DNA from: Mesoflavibacter sp037029465
GTDB taxonomy: Bacteria; Bacteroidota; Bacteroidia; Flavobacteriales; Flavobacteriaceae
Direction: 5' to 3'
Assembly: GCF_037029465.1 (NCBI RefSeq)
Contig: NZ_JAYMEM010000026.1
Span: 434,001 to 498,000, forward strand
DNA: 64,000 nt
Shown: positions 8,050-16,361 of the stretch, in pieces
Layout: each line of letters opens with the position of its first letter
Numbering within the stretch: position 1 is the first letter of the stretch
Notes under the pieces: model-generated
What the model was told of the DNA's origin: nothing
Seen by the model: only the letters and a program-made list of their open reading frames with translations
Database searches by the model: none
Position numbers and translations under genes: made by a program

Positions 8050-9279
8050 TTGAGAAAAATAAACAAACTTAAAATATTAAACGATCCAATTTACGGATTT
8101 ATTACCATACCAAATTCGATAATTTTTGATTTAATAGAGCATAAGTACTTCCAAAGATTGCGACGTATTTCTCAAATGGGTTTGTCATATTTGGTGTATC
8201 CTGGTGCGCATCATACTAGATTTCATCATGCTATTGGTTGTATGCATTTAATGCAGAAAGCTGTGCAAGTACTTCGTTTTAAAGGTGTTAAAATTTCTGA
8301 AGAAGAAGAAAACGCGCTTTACATAGCTATTTTATTACATGATATAGGTCATGGTCCGTTTTCTCATGCGATGGAGCATAGTATTGTAAACGGTGTGTCC
8401 CACGAAGAAATTTCTGTGCTTTTCATGCAAAAGTTGAATGAAGAATTTAACGGCGATTTAACACTTGCAATCCAAATTTTTAAAGGAGATTATCATCGTA
8501 AGTTTATGCTTCAGTTAATATCAAGTCAGATTGATATGGATCGTGCAGATTACTTAAAAAGAGATAGTTTTTATACAGGTGTTTCTGAAGGTAATATTAA
8601 TAGCGAACGTATTATTACAATGCTTAACGTAAAAGATGACGAGTTAGTTATTGAGCATAAAGGGATATATAGTGTCGAAAAATTTTTAGTCGCAAGACGA
8701 TTGATGTATTGGCAAGTCTATCTGCACAAAACAAGTTTAGCTGCTGAGCAACTTATAATTAGAGTCCTAAAACGAGCTAAAGAATTAAGTAGGCAAGGTT
8801 TAAAACTGGAAGCGAGTAAACCGTTACAATTCTTTTTAAAGAATGAAATTACATTAAATGAATTTGATGATAATTGTCTTGAAACTTTTGCTAAATTAGA
8901 TGATTATGATATAATTTCAGCAATGAAAGCTTGGCAACATCATGGCGATTTTGTGTTAAGCAACCTTTGCGAAATGATTGTAGATAGGCAATTGCTTAAA
9001 GTGAAAATTAAAAAGAAACCTATCAAAGAAGATTTTTTATACGCTCAAATAAATTTTTTGAAAGAAAAATATAATATTACAGAAGACGAAGCCAAATATT
9101 TTGTGTTTCAAGGCGAAATCAGTAACCAAGCGTATACCAGAAGTAAACAAAATATAAAAATTTTATATAAGTCAGGAAAGGTTGAAGATGTAGTCAAGGC
9201 TTCGGATCAATTAAACTTAAAAGCATTATCAAAAAAGGTGACAAAACATTATATATGTTATCCAAAGCAAAAACTTTAA
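8050..9279 (+). CDS. HD superfamily phosphohydrolase
   Basis: 409-residue HD-domain protein resembling dNTPase/SamHD1-like phosphohydrolases. The metal-binding set is visible: FHHAIG, then LLHDIGHGPFSHAMEH, and a later Asp in SQIDMDRADYL. The substrate is not determined; nucleotides are plausible. No ATG is available near the N-terminus, so I use TTG at 8050, which gives the family-typical start (INKLKILNDPIYGFI). An ATG upstream is followed at once by a stop. The gene lies 25 nt upstream of lpxD, as often seen in Flavobacteriaceae. Confidence 0.88.
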   Translation: MRKINKLKILNDPIYGFITIPNSIIFDLIEHKYFQRLRRISQMGLSYLVYPGAHHTRFHHAIGCMHLMQKAVQVLRFKGVKISEEEENALYIAILLHDIGHGPFSHAMEHSIVNGVSHEEISVLFMQKLNEEFNGDLTLAIQIFKGDYHRKFMLQLISSQIDMDRADYLKRDSFYTGVSEGNINSERIITMLNVKDDELVIEHKGIYSVEKFLVARRLMYWQVYLHKTSLAAEQLIIRVLKRAKELSRQGLKLEASKPLQFFLKNEITLNEFDDNCLETFAKLDDYDIISAMKAWQHHGDFVLSNLCEMIVDRQLLKVKIKKKPIKEDFLYAQINFLKEKYNITEDEAKYFVFQGEISNQAYTRSKQNIKILYKSGKVEDVVKASDQLNLKALSKKVTKHYICYPKQKL

Positions 9280-9290
9280 TTCATTTTTTC

Positions 9291-9298
9291 TATTTTTG
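9291..9298 (+). promoter_or_regulatory. -7-like element just before lpxD
   Basis: TATTTTTG fits TAnnTTTG but ends only 6 nt before the lpxD ATG at 9305. If active, the transcript would be nearly leaderless. It may be a chance match in T-rich DNA. Confidence 0.3.
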
Positions 9299-9304
9299 CC
9301 AATA

Positions 9305-10333
9305 ATGAAATTTACAGCAGAACAAATAGCTGGTATTTTAGAAGGTGTCGTAGAAGGCAATCCTCAGGTAGAGGTTTCTAAATTATCAAAAATAGAAGAA
9401 GGGGAAGAAGGTGCATTAACCTTTTTAGCAAACCCTAAATACACGCATTACATATATTCAACAAAAGCTTCCATAGCTATTGTTAATAATACATTTAAGC
9501 CAGAACAAGACCTTAGTTGTACACTAATTAAAGTTGAAGATGCTTATAAAGCATTTTCAAAATTATTAGAATATTATAATCAAGTTAAGCTAAACAAATC
9601 AGGAATAGAGCAACCGTCTTACATTTCAGAAAATGTAAAGAAGGGAGATAACATATATATTGGAGCATTTACTTATATTGGTAATAATGTAACTTTAGGT
9701 AATAATGTAAAGATTTTTCCTAGCAGTTATGTAGGTGATAATGTAACCATAGGAGATGATACAGTTGTTTTTTCTGGAGCAAAAATTTACTCAGAATCTG
9801 TAATTGGTAAGAATTGTGTGATTAATTCAGGTGCTATTATAGGTGCTGATGGTTTTGGTTTCGCACCAGATGAAAACGGAGAATACTCTAAAGTGCCTCA
9901 AATAGGTAATGTGATTTTAGAAGACTTTGTAGATATAGGAGCAGCAACTACAATAGATAGAGCTACTTTAGGATCTACAATCATAAGAAGAGGAGTAAAA
10001 CTAGACAATCAAATACAAATTGCCCATAATGTTGAAATCGGTAAAAACACTGTAATAGCAGCGCAAACAGGTGTTGCAGGATCAACAAAAATTGGTGAAA
10101 ACTGTCAAATTGGTGGTCAAGTTGGTATTGTAGGACATATTACAATTGGTAATAATGTAAAAATACAAGCGCAATCTGGTATTGGTAGAAATGTAAAAGA
10201 CAATGAAGTATTACAAGGTTCACCTGCGTTATCATACGGGGATTTTAATAAATCATATGTGTATTTTAAAAACTTACCTAAAATAGTTAAAACTGTAAAC
10301 GACTTAGAAAAACAAAATAATGGCAATAATTAA
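9305..10333 (+). CDS. lpxD: UDP-3-O-(3-hydroxyacyl)glucosamine N-acyltransferase
   Basis: LpxD adds the second acyl chain to UDP-3-O-acylglucosamine in lipid A synthesis. The protein has an N-terminal uridine-binding domain (residues 1-100, with GALTFLANPKYTHYI) and a left-handed beta helix of hexapeptide repeats (for example NNVTLGNNVKIFPSSYVGDN). The LpxD catalytic region NQIQIAHNVEIG carries the His expected for the active site. I choose ATG 9305 over an in-frame TTG at 9296. It overlaps lpxC-fabZ by 14 nt, so the pair is translationally coupled. Confidence 0.95.
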   Translation: MKFTAEQIAGILEGVVEGNPQVEVSKLSKIEEGEEGALTFLANPKYTHYIYSTKASIAIVNNTFKPEQDLSCTLIKVEDAYKAFSKLLEYYNQVKLNKSGIEQPSYISENVKKGDNIYIGAFTYIGNNVTLGNNVKIFPSSYVGDNVTIGDDTVVFSGAKIYSESVIGKNCVINSGAIIGADGFGFAPDENGEYSKVPQIGNVILEDFVDIGAATTIDRATLGSTIIRRGVKLDNQIQIAHNVEIGKNTVIAAQTGVAGSTKIGENCQIGGQVGIVGHITIGNNVKIQAQSGIGRNVKDNEVLQGSPALSYGDFNKSYVYFKNLPKIVKTVNDLEKQNNGNN

Positions 10334-11732
10334 TACAGACGTCAAACAAAAAACCATTAAAAGCGAAGTGTCTTTAACAGGTGTAGGTTTACATACTGGT
10401 AAAGATGTTACATTAACCTTTAAATCAGCGCCAGAAAATGCTGGTTTTGCTTTTAAGCGTATAGATTTAGAAGGTGCTCCAGTAATTGAAGCAGATGCTA
10501 ACTATGTTACTAATACACAACGCGGTACTTGTTTAGAGAAAAATGGAGTAACGATACAGACTTGCGAGCATGTTTTGGCTGCATTAGTAGGTATGGGTAT
10601 TGATAATGCTTTATTAGAATTAGATAATTCTGAACCACCAATAATGGATGGTTCTTCTAAGTTTTTTGTTGAAGCTATAGAAAAAGCAGGAATCGTAGAG
10701 CAAGAAGCTACTAGAGAAGTATTCGAAGTTACAGATGTTATTTCTTACACAGATGAAGAAACAGGTAGCGAAATCTTAGTTATGCCAGCTTCAGATTACA
10801 AGGTAACAACAATGGTAGATTTTGGGACTAAAGTTTTAGGAACTCAAAATGCGACTTTAGAAAGTATGTCAGATTTTAAAAATCACATAGCTTGCTCAAG
10901 AACTTTCAGTTTTTTACACGAATTAGAGTCTTTATTAGAACATGGCTTAATTAAAGGAGGAGATTTAAACAATGCAATTGTTTATGTAGATAAAGAAATT
11001 TCGCCAGAAACTATTGAAAAACTTAAAGTTGCATTTAATAAAGAATCAATTGCTGTTAAACCTAACGGTATTTTAGATAATTTAACCTTACATCATCCAA
11101 ACGAAGCAGCTAGACATAAATTATTAGATGTTATTGGTGACTTGGCTTTAATAGGAACTCATATCAAAGGTAAGGTAATTGCTAATAAACCAGGACATTT
11201 TGTAAACACACAGTTTGCAAAAAAAATGTCTAAATTAATTAAAAACGAAAGACGTAATAATGTTCCAAAAGTTGATTTAAATCAAACACCATTAATGGAT
11301 GTAAATCAAATTATGGACATGCTACCACATAGACAGCCATTTTTACTATTAGATAAGGTTTTTGAACTAACAGATCAATACGTTATTGGAGCTAAAAACG
11401 TAACAATGAATGAAGACTTCTTTAGAGGTCACTTTCCTGGCGCGCCAGTAATGCCTGGTGTTTTAATAGTAGAAGCTATGGCACAAACAGGTGGTATTTT
11501 AGTATTAAGCACAGTGCCAGATCCAGAAAATTATCTAACATTTTTCATGAAAATGGATAATGTAAAATTCAAACAAAAAGTAATGCCTGGTGATACATTA
11601 ATCTTTAAATGCGAATTAATCACGCCAATACGTCGTGGTATTTGTCATATGCAAGGTTATGCTTATGCAAACGGTAAATTATGTGCTGAAGCCGAACTTA
11701 TGGCGCAAATAACTAAAGTTAAAAACAACTAA
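10320..11732 (+). CDS. lpxC/fabZ: bifunctional LpxC deacetylase / FabZ dehydratase
   Basis: Residues 1-310 are LpxC, the zinc deacetylase committing UDP-3-O-acyl-GlcNAc to lipid A. Zinc ligands are in QTCEHVLAAL and LHHPNEAARHKLLDVIGDL. Residues about 320-470 are FabZ, the 3-hydroxyacyl-ACP dehydratase, with LPHRQPFLLLDKV and the active-site pair in FRGHFPGAPVMPGVLIVEAMAQ. This fusion is characteristic of Bacteroidetes. The start overlaps lpxD, and lpxA follows after 3 nt, indicating an operon. Confidence 0.97.
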   Translation: MAIINTDVKQKTIKSEVSLTGVGLHTGKDVTLTFKSAPENAGFAFKRIDLEGAPVIEADANYVTNTQRGTCLEKNGVTIQTCEHVLAALVGMGIDNALLELDNSEPPIMDGSSKFFVEAIEKAGIVEQEATREVFEVTDVISYTDEETGSEILVMPASDYKVTTMVDFGTKVLGTQNATLESMSDFKNHIACSRTFSFLHELESLLEHGLIKGGDLNNAIVYVDKEISPETIEKLKVAFNKESIAVKPNGILDNLTLHHPNEAARHKLLDVIGDLALIGTHIKGKVIANKPGHFVNTQFAKKMSKLIKNERRNNVPKVDLNQTPLMDVNQIMDMLPHRQPFLLLDKVFELTDQYVIGAKNVTMNEDFFRGHFPGAPVMPGVLIVEAMAQTGGILVLSTVPDPENYLTFFMKMDNVKFKQKVMPGDTLIFKCELITPIRRGICHMQGYAYANGKLCAEAELMAQITKVKNN

Positions 11733-11735
11733 ACA

Positions 11736-12521
11736 ATGAATCAACCATTAGCATACGTTCATCCTGGAGCCAAAATTGCAAAAAATGTAGTTATAGAGCC
11801 TTTTGCTACCATTCATAATAATGTAACAATAGGAGAAGGTACTTGGATAGGTAGTAATGTTACAATCATGGAAGGTGCAAGAATAGGGAAGAACTGTAAT
11901 ATTTTTCCTGGTGCAGTTATTTCTGCAGTGCCTCAAGATTTAAAATATAATGACGAAGACACATTAACTATTATTGGTGACAATGTAACCATTAGAGAAT
12001 GTGTAACAATCAACAGAGGAACAACCGATAAAATGAAAACGGTTGTTGGTAATAATTGCTTAATCATGGCATACTGCCATATTGCTCACGATTGTATTGT
12101 TGGAAACAACTGTATATTCTCAAATAATAGTACGTTAGCTGGTCATATTACAGTTGGAGATTTTGTAGTCTTAGCAGGTATGACAGCAGTACATCAATTT
12201 TGTTCTATTGGTAATCACGCATTTGTAACTGGTGGATCTTTAGTTCGTAAAGATGTGCCACCTTTTGTAAAAGCAGCAAGAGAACCTTTATCTTACGTAG
12301 GTATAAATTCAGTTGGATTAAGACGTCGTGGTTTTACAACCGAAAAGATTAGAGAAATTCAAGATATTTTCAGAATTCTTTATCAGAAAAACTATAATAA
12401 TTCTCAAGCAGTAGCAATTATTGAGGCTGAAATGGAAGCAACTCCAGAAAGAGACGAAATCCTTCAGTTTATCAAAAATTCTCATCGTGGAATTATGAAA
12501 GGATATTTCACATCAAACTAA
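11736..12521 (+). CDS. lpxA: acyl-ACP:UDP-GlcNAc O-acyltransferase
   Basis: First enzyme of lipid A synthesis, cytosolic trimer. The 261-residue protein is a left-handed beta helix of hexapeptide repeats (residues about 8-190), followed by an alpha-helical C-terminal domain. The catalytic His is in MAYCHIAHDC, and the substrate-contact stretch is AVHQFCSIGNHAFVTGG. Its length and the VPPFVKAARE motif separate it from the two LpxD proteins in the same operon. It lies 3 nt after lpxC-fabZ and 22 nt before efp. Confidence 0.96.
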   Translation: MNQPLAYVHPGAKIAKNVVIEPFATIHNNVTIGEGTWIGSNVTIMEGARIGKNCNIFPGAVISAVPQDLKYNDEDTLTIIGDNVTIRECVTINRGTTDKMKTVVGNNCLIMAYCHIAHDCIVGNNCIFSNNSTLAGHITVGDFVVLAGMTAVHQFCSIGNHAFVTGGSLVRKDVPPFVKAAREPLSYVGINSVGLRRRGFTTEKIREIQDIFRILYQKNYNNSQAVAIIEAEMEATPERDEILQFIKNSHRGIMKGYFTSN

Positions 12522-12543
12522 AAATTCAAATTAAACTTAAATA

Positions 12544-13110
12544 ATGGCAACAACATCAGATATTAGAAACGGTTTATGCATTAGATATAACAACGATATT
12601 TATAAAATCATCGAGTTTTTACACGTAAAACCAGGTAAAGGTCCTGCGTTTGTTAGAACAAAATTAAAAAGTGTAACTACAGGTAAAGTTTTAGATAACA
12701 CGTTTTCTGCTGGACATAAATTAGAAGATGTAAGAGTTGAAACTCATAAATTTCAATATTTATATAATGATGGCGAGTTTTATCATTTTATGAATGAAGA
12801 AGATTTTACTCAAATTAGATTATCAGAATCTGCTTTAGATAGACCAGATTTAATGAAAGAAGGTGAAGTAGTAACTATTCAAATCAATTCAGAAGATAAT
12901 ATGCCACTTTCTGTAGATATGCCAGCAACAGTAATTTTAGAAATTACAGCAACAGAACCTGGTGTAAAAGGTAATACAGCAACAAATGCTACTAAACCTG
13001 CAACTGTAGAAACTGGAGCAACAGTTAATGTGCCTTTATTTATAAATGAAGGTGATAAAATTAAGGTTGAAACAGAAAAAGGAACTTATAAAGAAAGAGT
13101 TAAAGAATAA
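12544..13110 (+). CDS. efp: elongation factor P
   Basis: EF-P relieves ribosome stalling at polyproline stretches. The 188-residue protein has three OB/KOW-type domains. The N-terminal loop HVKPGKGPAFVRTKL carries the Lys at the E. coli K34 position, and the C-terminal domain ends GDKIKVETEKGTYKERVKE. Neither an EpmA/EpmB-type nor another modification gene is present in the window, so the modification of that Lys is unknown here. The gene sits between lpxA and a second lpxD-like gene. Confidence 0.96.
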   Translation: MATTSDIRNGLCIRYNNDIYKIIEFLHVKPGKGPAFVRTKLKSVTTGKVLDNTFSAGHKLEDVRVETHKFQYLYNDGEFYHFMNEEDFTQIRLSESALDRPDLMKEGEVVTIQINSEDNMPLSVDMPATVILEITATEPGVKGNTATNATKPATVETGATVNVPLFINEGDKIKVETEKGTYKERVKE

Positions 13111-13133
13111 TTTAACTCTTTTATTTTTTTAAA

Positions 13134-14069
13134 ATGAAATTCCCAAAGTCACATACACTTAAAAAATTAGCACAATTAATTGATTGCGAGTTTGTTGGTG
13201 ATGAAAATTTTGAGGTTTTAGGTATGAATGAAATTCATGTTGTAGAACCTGGAGATATTGTATTTGTAGATCATCCAAAATACTACGATAAAGCTTTAAA
13301 TAGTGCGGCAACTATTATTCTTATTAATAAAGAAGTAGATTGTCCTGAAGGAAAAGCATTATTGATTAGTGATGATCCTTTTAGAGATTTCAACAAGCTA
13401 ACTAATCACTTTAAGCCATTTGTTCCTTCAAGTTCAGCAATTTCAGAAACTGCTAAAATTGGAAAAAATACCATTATTCAACCAAACTGTTTTATAGGAA
13501 ATAACGTGACTATTGGTGATAATTGTGTCATTCATTCTAACGTAAGTATTTATGATGATACGATTATTGGTAACAATGTTACAATTCATGCTGGTTGTGT
13601 TTTAGGTGCAAGTGCTTTTTACTATAAAAACAGACCAGAAGGTTTTGATCAATTAAAATCTGGTGGACGTGTTATTATTAAAGATAATGTAGATATTGGC
13701 GCTATGTGTAGCATTGACCGAGGTGTTACCGGTGATACAACAATTGGTGAAGGATCTAAACTAGATAACCAAATTCAAGTTGGTCACGATACCGTTATAG
13801 GTAAAAAATGCTTAATAGCTTCTCAAACAGGTATTGCTGGTTGTTGTGTTATTGAAGATGAAGTGACGCTTTGGGGACAAGTTGGTACAACAAGTGGTAT
13901 TACTATTGGTAAAAAAGCCAATGTTTTAGGGCAAACAGGAGTTACAAAATCTATTGAAGGCGGAAAATCTTATTTTGGTACACCAATAGAAGAATCTAGA
14001 GTGAAGCTGAAAGATTTAGCTTACGTTAAAAGAATTCCTGAAATTTTAAAACAATTAAAAGAGAAATAA
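13134..14069 (+). CDS. LpxD-like N-acyltransferase paralogue
   Basis: 311 residues with the LpxD architecture: an N-terminal UDP-binding-like domain (VEPGDIVFVDHPKYYDKAL near residues 38-56), then hexapeptide repeats (GKNTIIQPNCFIGNN and onward) and the motif NQIQVGHDTVIG with a His at the LpxD catalytic position. It is clearly diverged from the LpxD at 9.3 kb and shorter. It could act on another nucleotide sugar or provide alternative acyl specificity. It is in the same operon, 23 nt after efp and overlapping the next gene by 1 nt. Confidence 0.85.
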   Translation: MKFPKSHTLKKLAQLIDCEFVGDENFEVLGMNEIHVVEPGDIVFVDHPKYYDKALNSAATIILINKEVDCPEGKALLISDDPFRDFNKLTNHFKPFVPSSSAISETAKIGKNTIIQPNCFIGNNVTIGDNCVIHSNVSIYDDTIIGNNVTIHAGCVLGASAFYYKNRPEGFDQLKSGGRVIIKDNVDIGAMCSIDRGVTGDTTIGEGSKLDNQIQVGHDTVIGKKCLIASQTGIAGCCVIEDEVTLWGQVGTTSGITIGKKANVLGQTGVTKSIEGGKSYFGTPIEESRVKLKDLAYVKRIPEILKQLKEK

Positions 14070-14473
14070 TGACAGCAAAAGAGGTTGTAAAATCATTTTA
14101 CAGTTTTGATTTAGCCAAAGACAATGATGCTATCAAATACATTCATAAAGATTGTTTGTTGCATTGGAATAGTAGTAAAGGCTATAGATGTTCTGATTAT
14201 AAGATGATTAAAGAAAGAATTGAAACGCTAAAAAAAGCATTTCATTCTTTTAATTACAAGCTTAGTCATTTACTAGAAGATAATAATACAATAACAGCAA
14301 GATATACTGTTTATGTAACTTCAATAGAAAAACCTGATGAAGAAGAACCTTTAGCGCATTTTATTACAGTTTGGGAAGTTAAAGAAGGTAAACTTTACAG
14401 AGGTTTTGAAATAAGTCAGCTTGCAGATGAAAATTCTCAAAATTTAAACTCATTTTCTGAAATTAAAGTTTAA
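14069..14473 (+). CDS. NTF2/SnoaL-like small protein
   Basis: 134 residues with the pattern of the SnoaL/NTF2 cone-shaped fold: N-terminal helix TAKEVVKSFYSFDLAKDND, a Trp/His pocket (CLLHWNSSKGY), and C-terminal strands ending LYRGFEISQLAD. Such domains serve as enzymes or ligand pockets, and the substrate is unknown. Its ATG overlaps the preceding stop (TAATG), so it is translationally coupled to the LpxD paralogue. The family assignment is inferred from pattern only. Confidence 0.7.
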   Translation: MTAKEVVKSFYSFDLAKDNDAIKYIHKDCLLHWNSSKGYRCSDYKMIKERIETLKKAFHSFNYKLSHLLEDNNTITARYTVYVTSIEKPDEEEPLAHFITVWEVKEGKLYRGFEISQLADENSQNLNSFSEIKV

Positions 14474-14502
14474 AAATACTTTAGAAATAGCAATCAAAAA
14501 CT

Positions 14503-14510
14503 TATTTTTG
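14503..14510 (+). promoter_or_regulatory. promoter element for sucD
   Basis: TATTTTTG matches the TAnnTTTG -7 consensus. TTTA at about 14480, roughly 20 nt upstream, could serve as a -33 box. The sucD ATG is 47 nt downstream. Confidence 0.5.
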
Positions 14511-14556
14511 TTACACGAAAAATAAATTCATTCAAAAATTCTTAATAATACAAAAC

Positions 14557-15429
14557 ATGAGCGTTTTAGTAAACAAAGATTCAAAAATAATAGTTCAAGG
14601 ATTTACAGGTAGCGAAGGAACTTTCCACGCTGGTCAAATGATAGAATACGGTACCAACGTTGTTGGTGGTGTTACACCAGGTAAAGGTGGTCAAACACAT
14701 TTAGACAAACCTGTATTTAACACAGTTTCAGAAGCTGTAGAAAAAGTAGGAGCAGACACTTCAATTATATTTGTTCCGCCAGCATTTGCAGCAGATGCTA
14801 TTATGGAATCAGCAGACGCTGGTATTAAAGTAATTATTTGTATTACAGAAGGAATTCCTGTAGCAGACATGATTAAAGCTGCAGATTATATTAAAGGTAA
14901 AGACTGTCGCTTAGTAGGTCCTAATTGTCCTGGTGTAATTACTCCAGGTGAAGCAAAAGTTGGTATCATGCCAGGTTTTGTATTTAAACAAGGAAAAGTA
15001 GGTATTGTTTCTAAATCAGGAACTTTAACTTATGAAGCAGCAGACCAAGTTGTAAAACAAGGTTTAGGTATTACTACAGCAATCGGTATTGGTGGTGATC
15101 CAATTATCGGTACTACTACTAAACAAGCTGTAGAATTATTAATTAACGATCCAGAAACTGAGTGTGTTGTAATGATTGGTGAAATTGGTGGGCAATTAGA
15201 AGCAGACGCAGCTAATTGGTACAAAGCTTCAGGAAGCAAAAAACCAATCGTTGGATTTATAGCAGGTGAAACTGCGCCAGCTGGTCGTACAATGGGGCAT
15301 GCAGGAGCAATTGTTGGTGGATCTGATGATACAGCTCAAGCTAAAAAAGCTATTATGAGAGATTGCGGAATCCACGTGGTAGATTCTCCAGCAGAAATAG
15401 GTAAAAAAGTAGCTGAAGTAATGGGATAA
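14557..15429 (+). CDS. sucD: succinate-CoA ligase, alpha subunit
   Basis: Alpha subunit of succinyl-CoA synthetase, TCA cycle. The CoA-binding Rossmann domain opens with KIIVQGFTGSEGTFHAGQM. The ligase domain carries LVGPNCPGVITPGE and the phosphohistidine region AGETAPAGRTMGHAGAIVGG. 290 residues is normal length. The beta subunit gene (sucC) is not adjacent, which is common in Bacteroidetes. It has its own promoter and a strong terminator, so it appears monocistronic. Confidence 0.97.
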   Translation: MSVLVNKDSKIIVQGFTGSEGTFHAGQMIEYGTNVVGGVTPGKGGQTHLDKPVFNTVSEAVEKVGADTSIIFVPPAFAADAIMESADAGIKVIICITEGIPVADMIKAADYIKGKDCRLVGPNCPGVITPGEAKVGIMPGFVFKQGKVGIVSKSGTLTYEAADQVVKQGLGITTAIGIGGDPIIGTTTKQAVELLINDPETECVVMIGEIGGQLEADAANWYKASGSKKPIVGFIAGETAPAGRTMGHAGAIVGGSDDTAQAKKAIMRDCGIHVVDSPAEIGKKVAEVMG

Positions 15430-15450
15430 GCCCAATAACATAAACTATTT

Positions 15451-15486
15451 AAAGCCTCATAATTTTATGACAATTATGAGGCTTTT
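15451..15486 (+). terminator. intrinsic terminator after sucD
   Basis: AAAGCCTCATAATT pairs with AATTATGAGGCTTT across a short loop and is followed by a T-run. The perfect 14-bp stem lies 21 nt after the sucD stop. Confidence 0.92.
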
Positions 15487-15511
15487 TCTTATCAATAACA
15501 TTCTAAATAAC

Positions 15512-15519
15512 TATATTTG
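15512..15519 (+). promoter_or_regulatory. -7 promoter element for fabG
   Basis: TATATTTG is an exact TAnnTTTG match, 27 nt before the fabG ATG and just after the sucD terminator. Confidence 0.55.
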
Positions 15520-15546
15520 AAATACTAATTGAAAACAGAATTATAA

Positions 15547-16293
15547 ATGAAACTTTTAGAAAATAAAACAGCTATTATTACAGGTGCTTCAAGAGGAATA
15601 GGAAAAGGAATAGCACAAGTCTTTGCTCAAAACGGAGCAAATATAGCATTTACATATAGCTCTTCTGTTGAAGCAGCGAATGAATTAGAAGAAGAGCTAA
15701 ACGCTTTAGGTGTTAAAGCTAAAGGATATCAAAGTAACGCTGCTAGTTTTGAAGAAGCTCAAAAATTAGCAGAAGATGTGTTAGCTGAATTTGGTAGCAT
15801 TGATGTGTTAGTAAATAATGCCGGTATTACTAAAGACAACTTGTTAATGCGTATGGGCGAAGAAGATTTTGATAAAGTAATCGAAGTAAATCTTAAATCT
15901 GTATTTAACATGACAAAAGCTGTACAACGTACTATGCTTAAACAACGTAAAGGATCTATTATCAATATGAGTTCTGTTGTTGGTGTTAAAGGTAATGCAG
16001 GACAAACTAACTATGCAGCAAGTAAAGCTGGTATTATTGGTTTTTCTAAATCTGTAGCTTTAGAGTTAGGTTCTAGAAACATTAGAAGTAACGTAATTGC
16101 TCCTGGTTTTATCGAAACTGAAATGACAGGAAAATTAGACGAAAAAACTGTGCAAGGTTGGCGTGATGCAATACCATTAAAACGTGGTGGTACGCCAGAA
16201 GATATTGCAAATGCTTGTGTATTTTTAGCTAGTGATATGTCCGCTTATGTTACAGGACAAACGATTAACGTTGATGGCGGAATGTTAACGTAA
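15547..16293 (+). CDS. fabG: 3-oxoacyl-ACP reductase
   Basis: NADPH-dependent short-chain dehydrogenase of fatty-acid elongation, 248 residues. The cofactor motif TGASRGIGKGIA is near residue 12, followed by NNAGIT. The catalytic Ser-Tyr-Lys set lies in NMSSVVGVKGNAGQ and NYAASKAG, and the C-terminal FabG motif AYVTGQTINVDGGM is present. Proximity to the lipid A/fabZ block supports FabG over a catabolic SDR. The gene has its own promoter-like element. The nearest terminator-like hairpin downstream lies inside the following gene. Confidence 0.93.
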   Translation: MKLLENKTAIITGASRGIGKGIAQVFAQNGANIAFTYSSSVEAANELEEELNALGVKAKGYQSNAASFEEAQKLAEDVLAEFGSIDVLVNNAGITKDNLLMRMGEEDFDKVIEVNLKSVFNMTKAVQRTMLKQRKGSIINMSSVVGVKGNAGQTNYAASKAGIIGFSKSVALELGSRNIRSNVIAPGFIETEMTGKLDEKTVQGWRDAIPLKRGGTPEDIANACVFLASDMSAYVTGQTINVDGGMLT

Positions 16294-16361
16294 ATTTTCA
16301 TCCTAGATTTTTTTTGAAATACTATTTATCTATAACAAAATAGTACTTCATATATTAAAAG

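Noticed and set aside
9305..14069. lpxD duplication as an assembly artefact
   Set aside because: The two LpxD-like proteins differ in length and in most residues, so this is a true paralogue pair.
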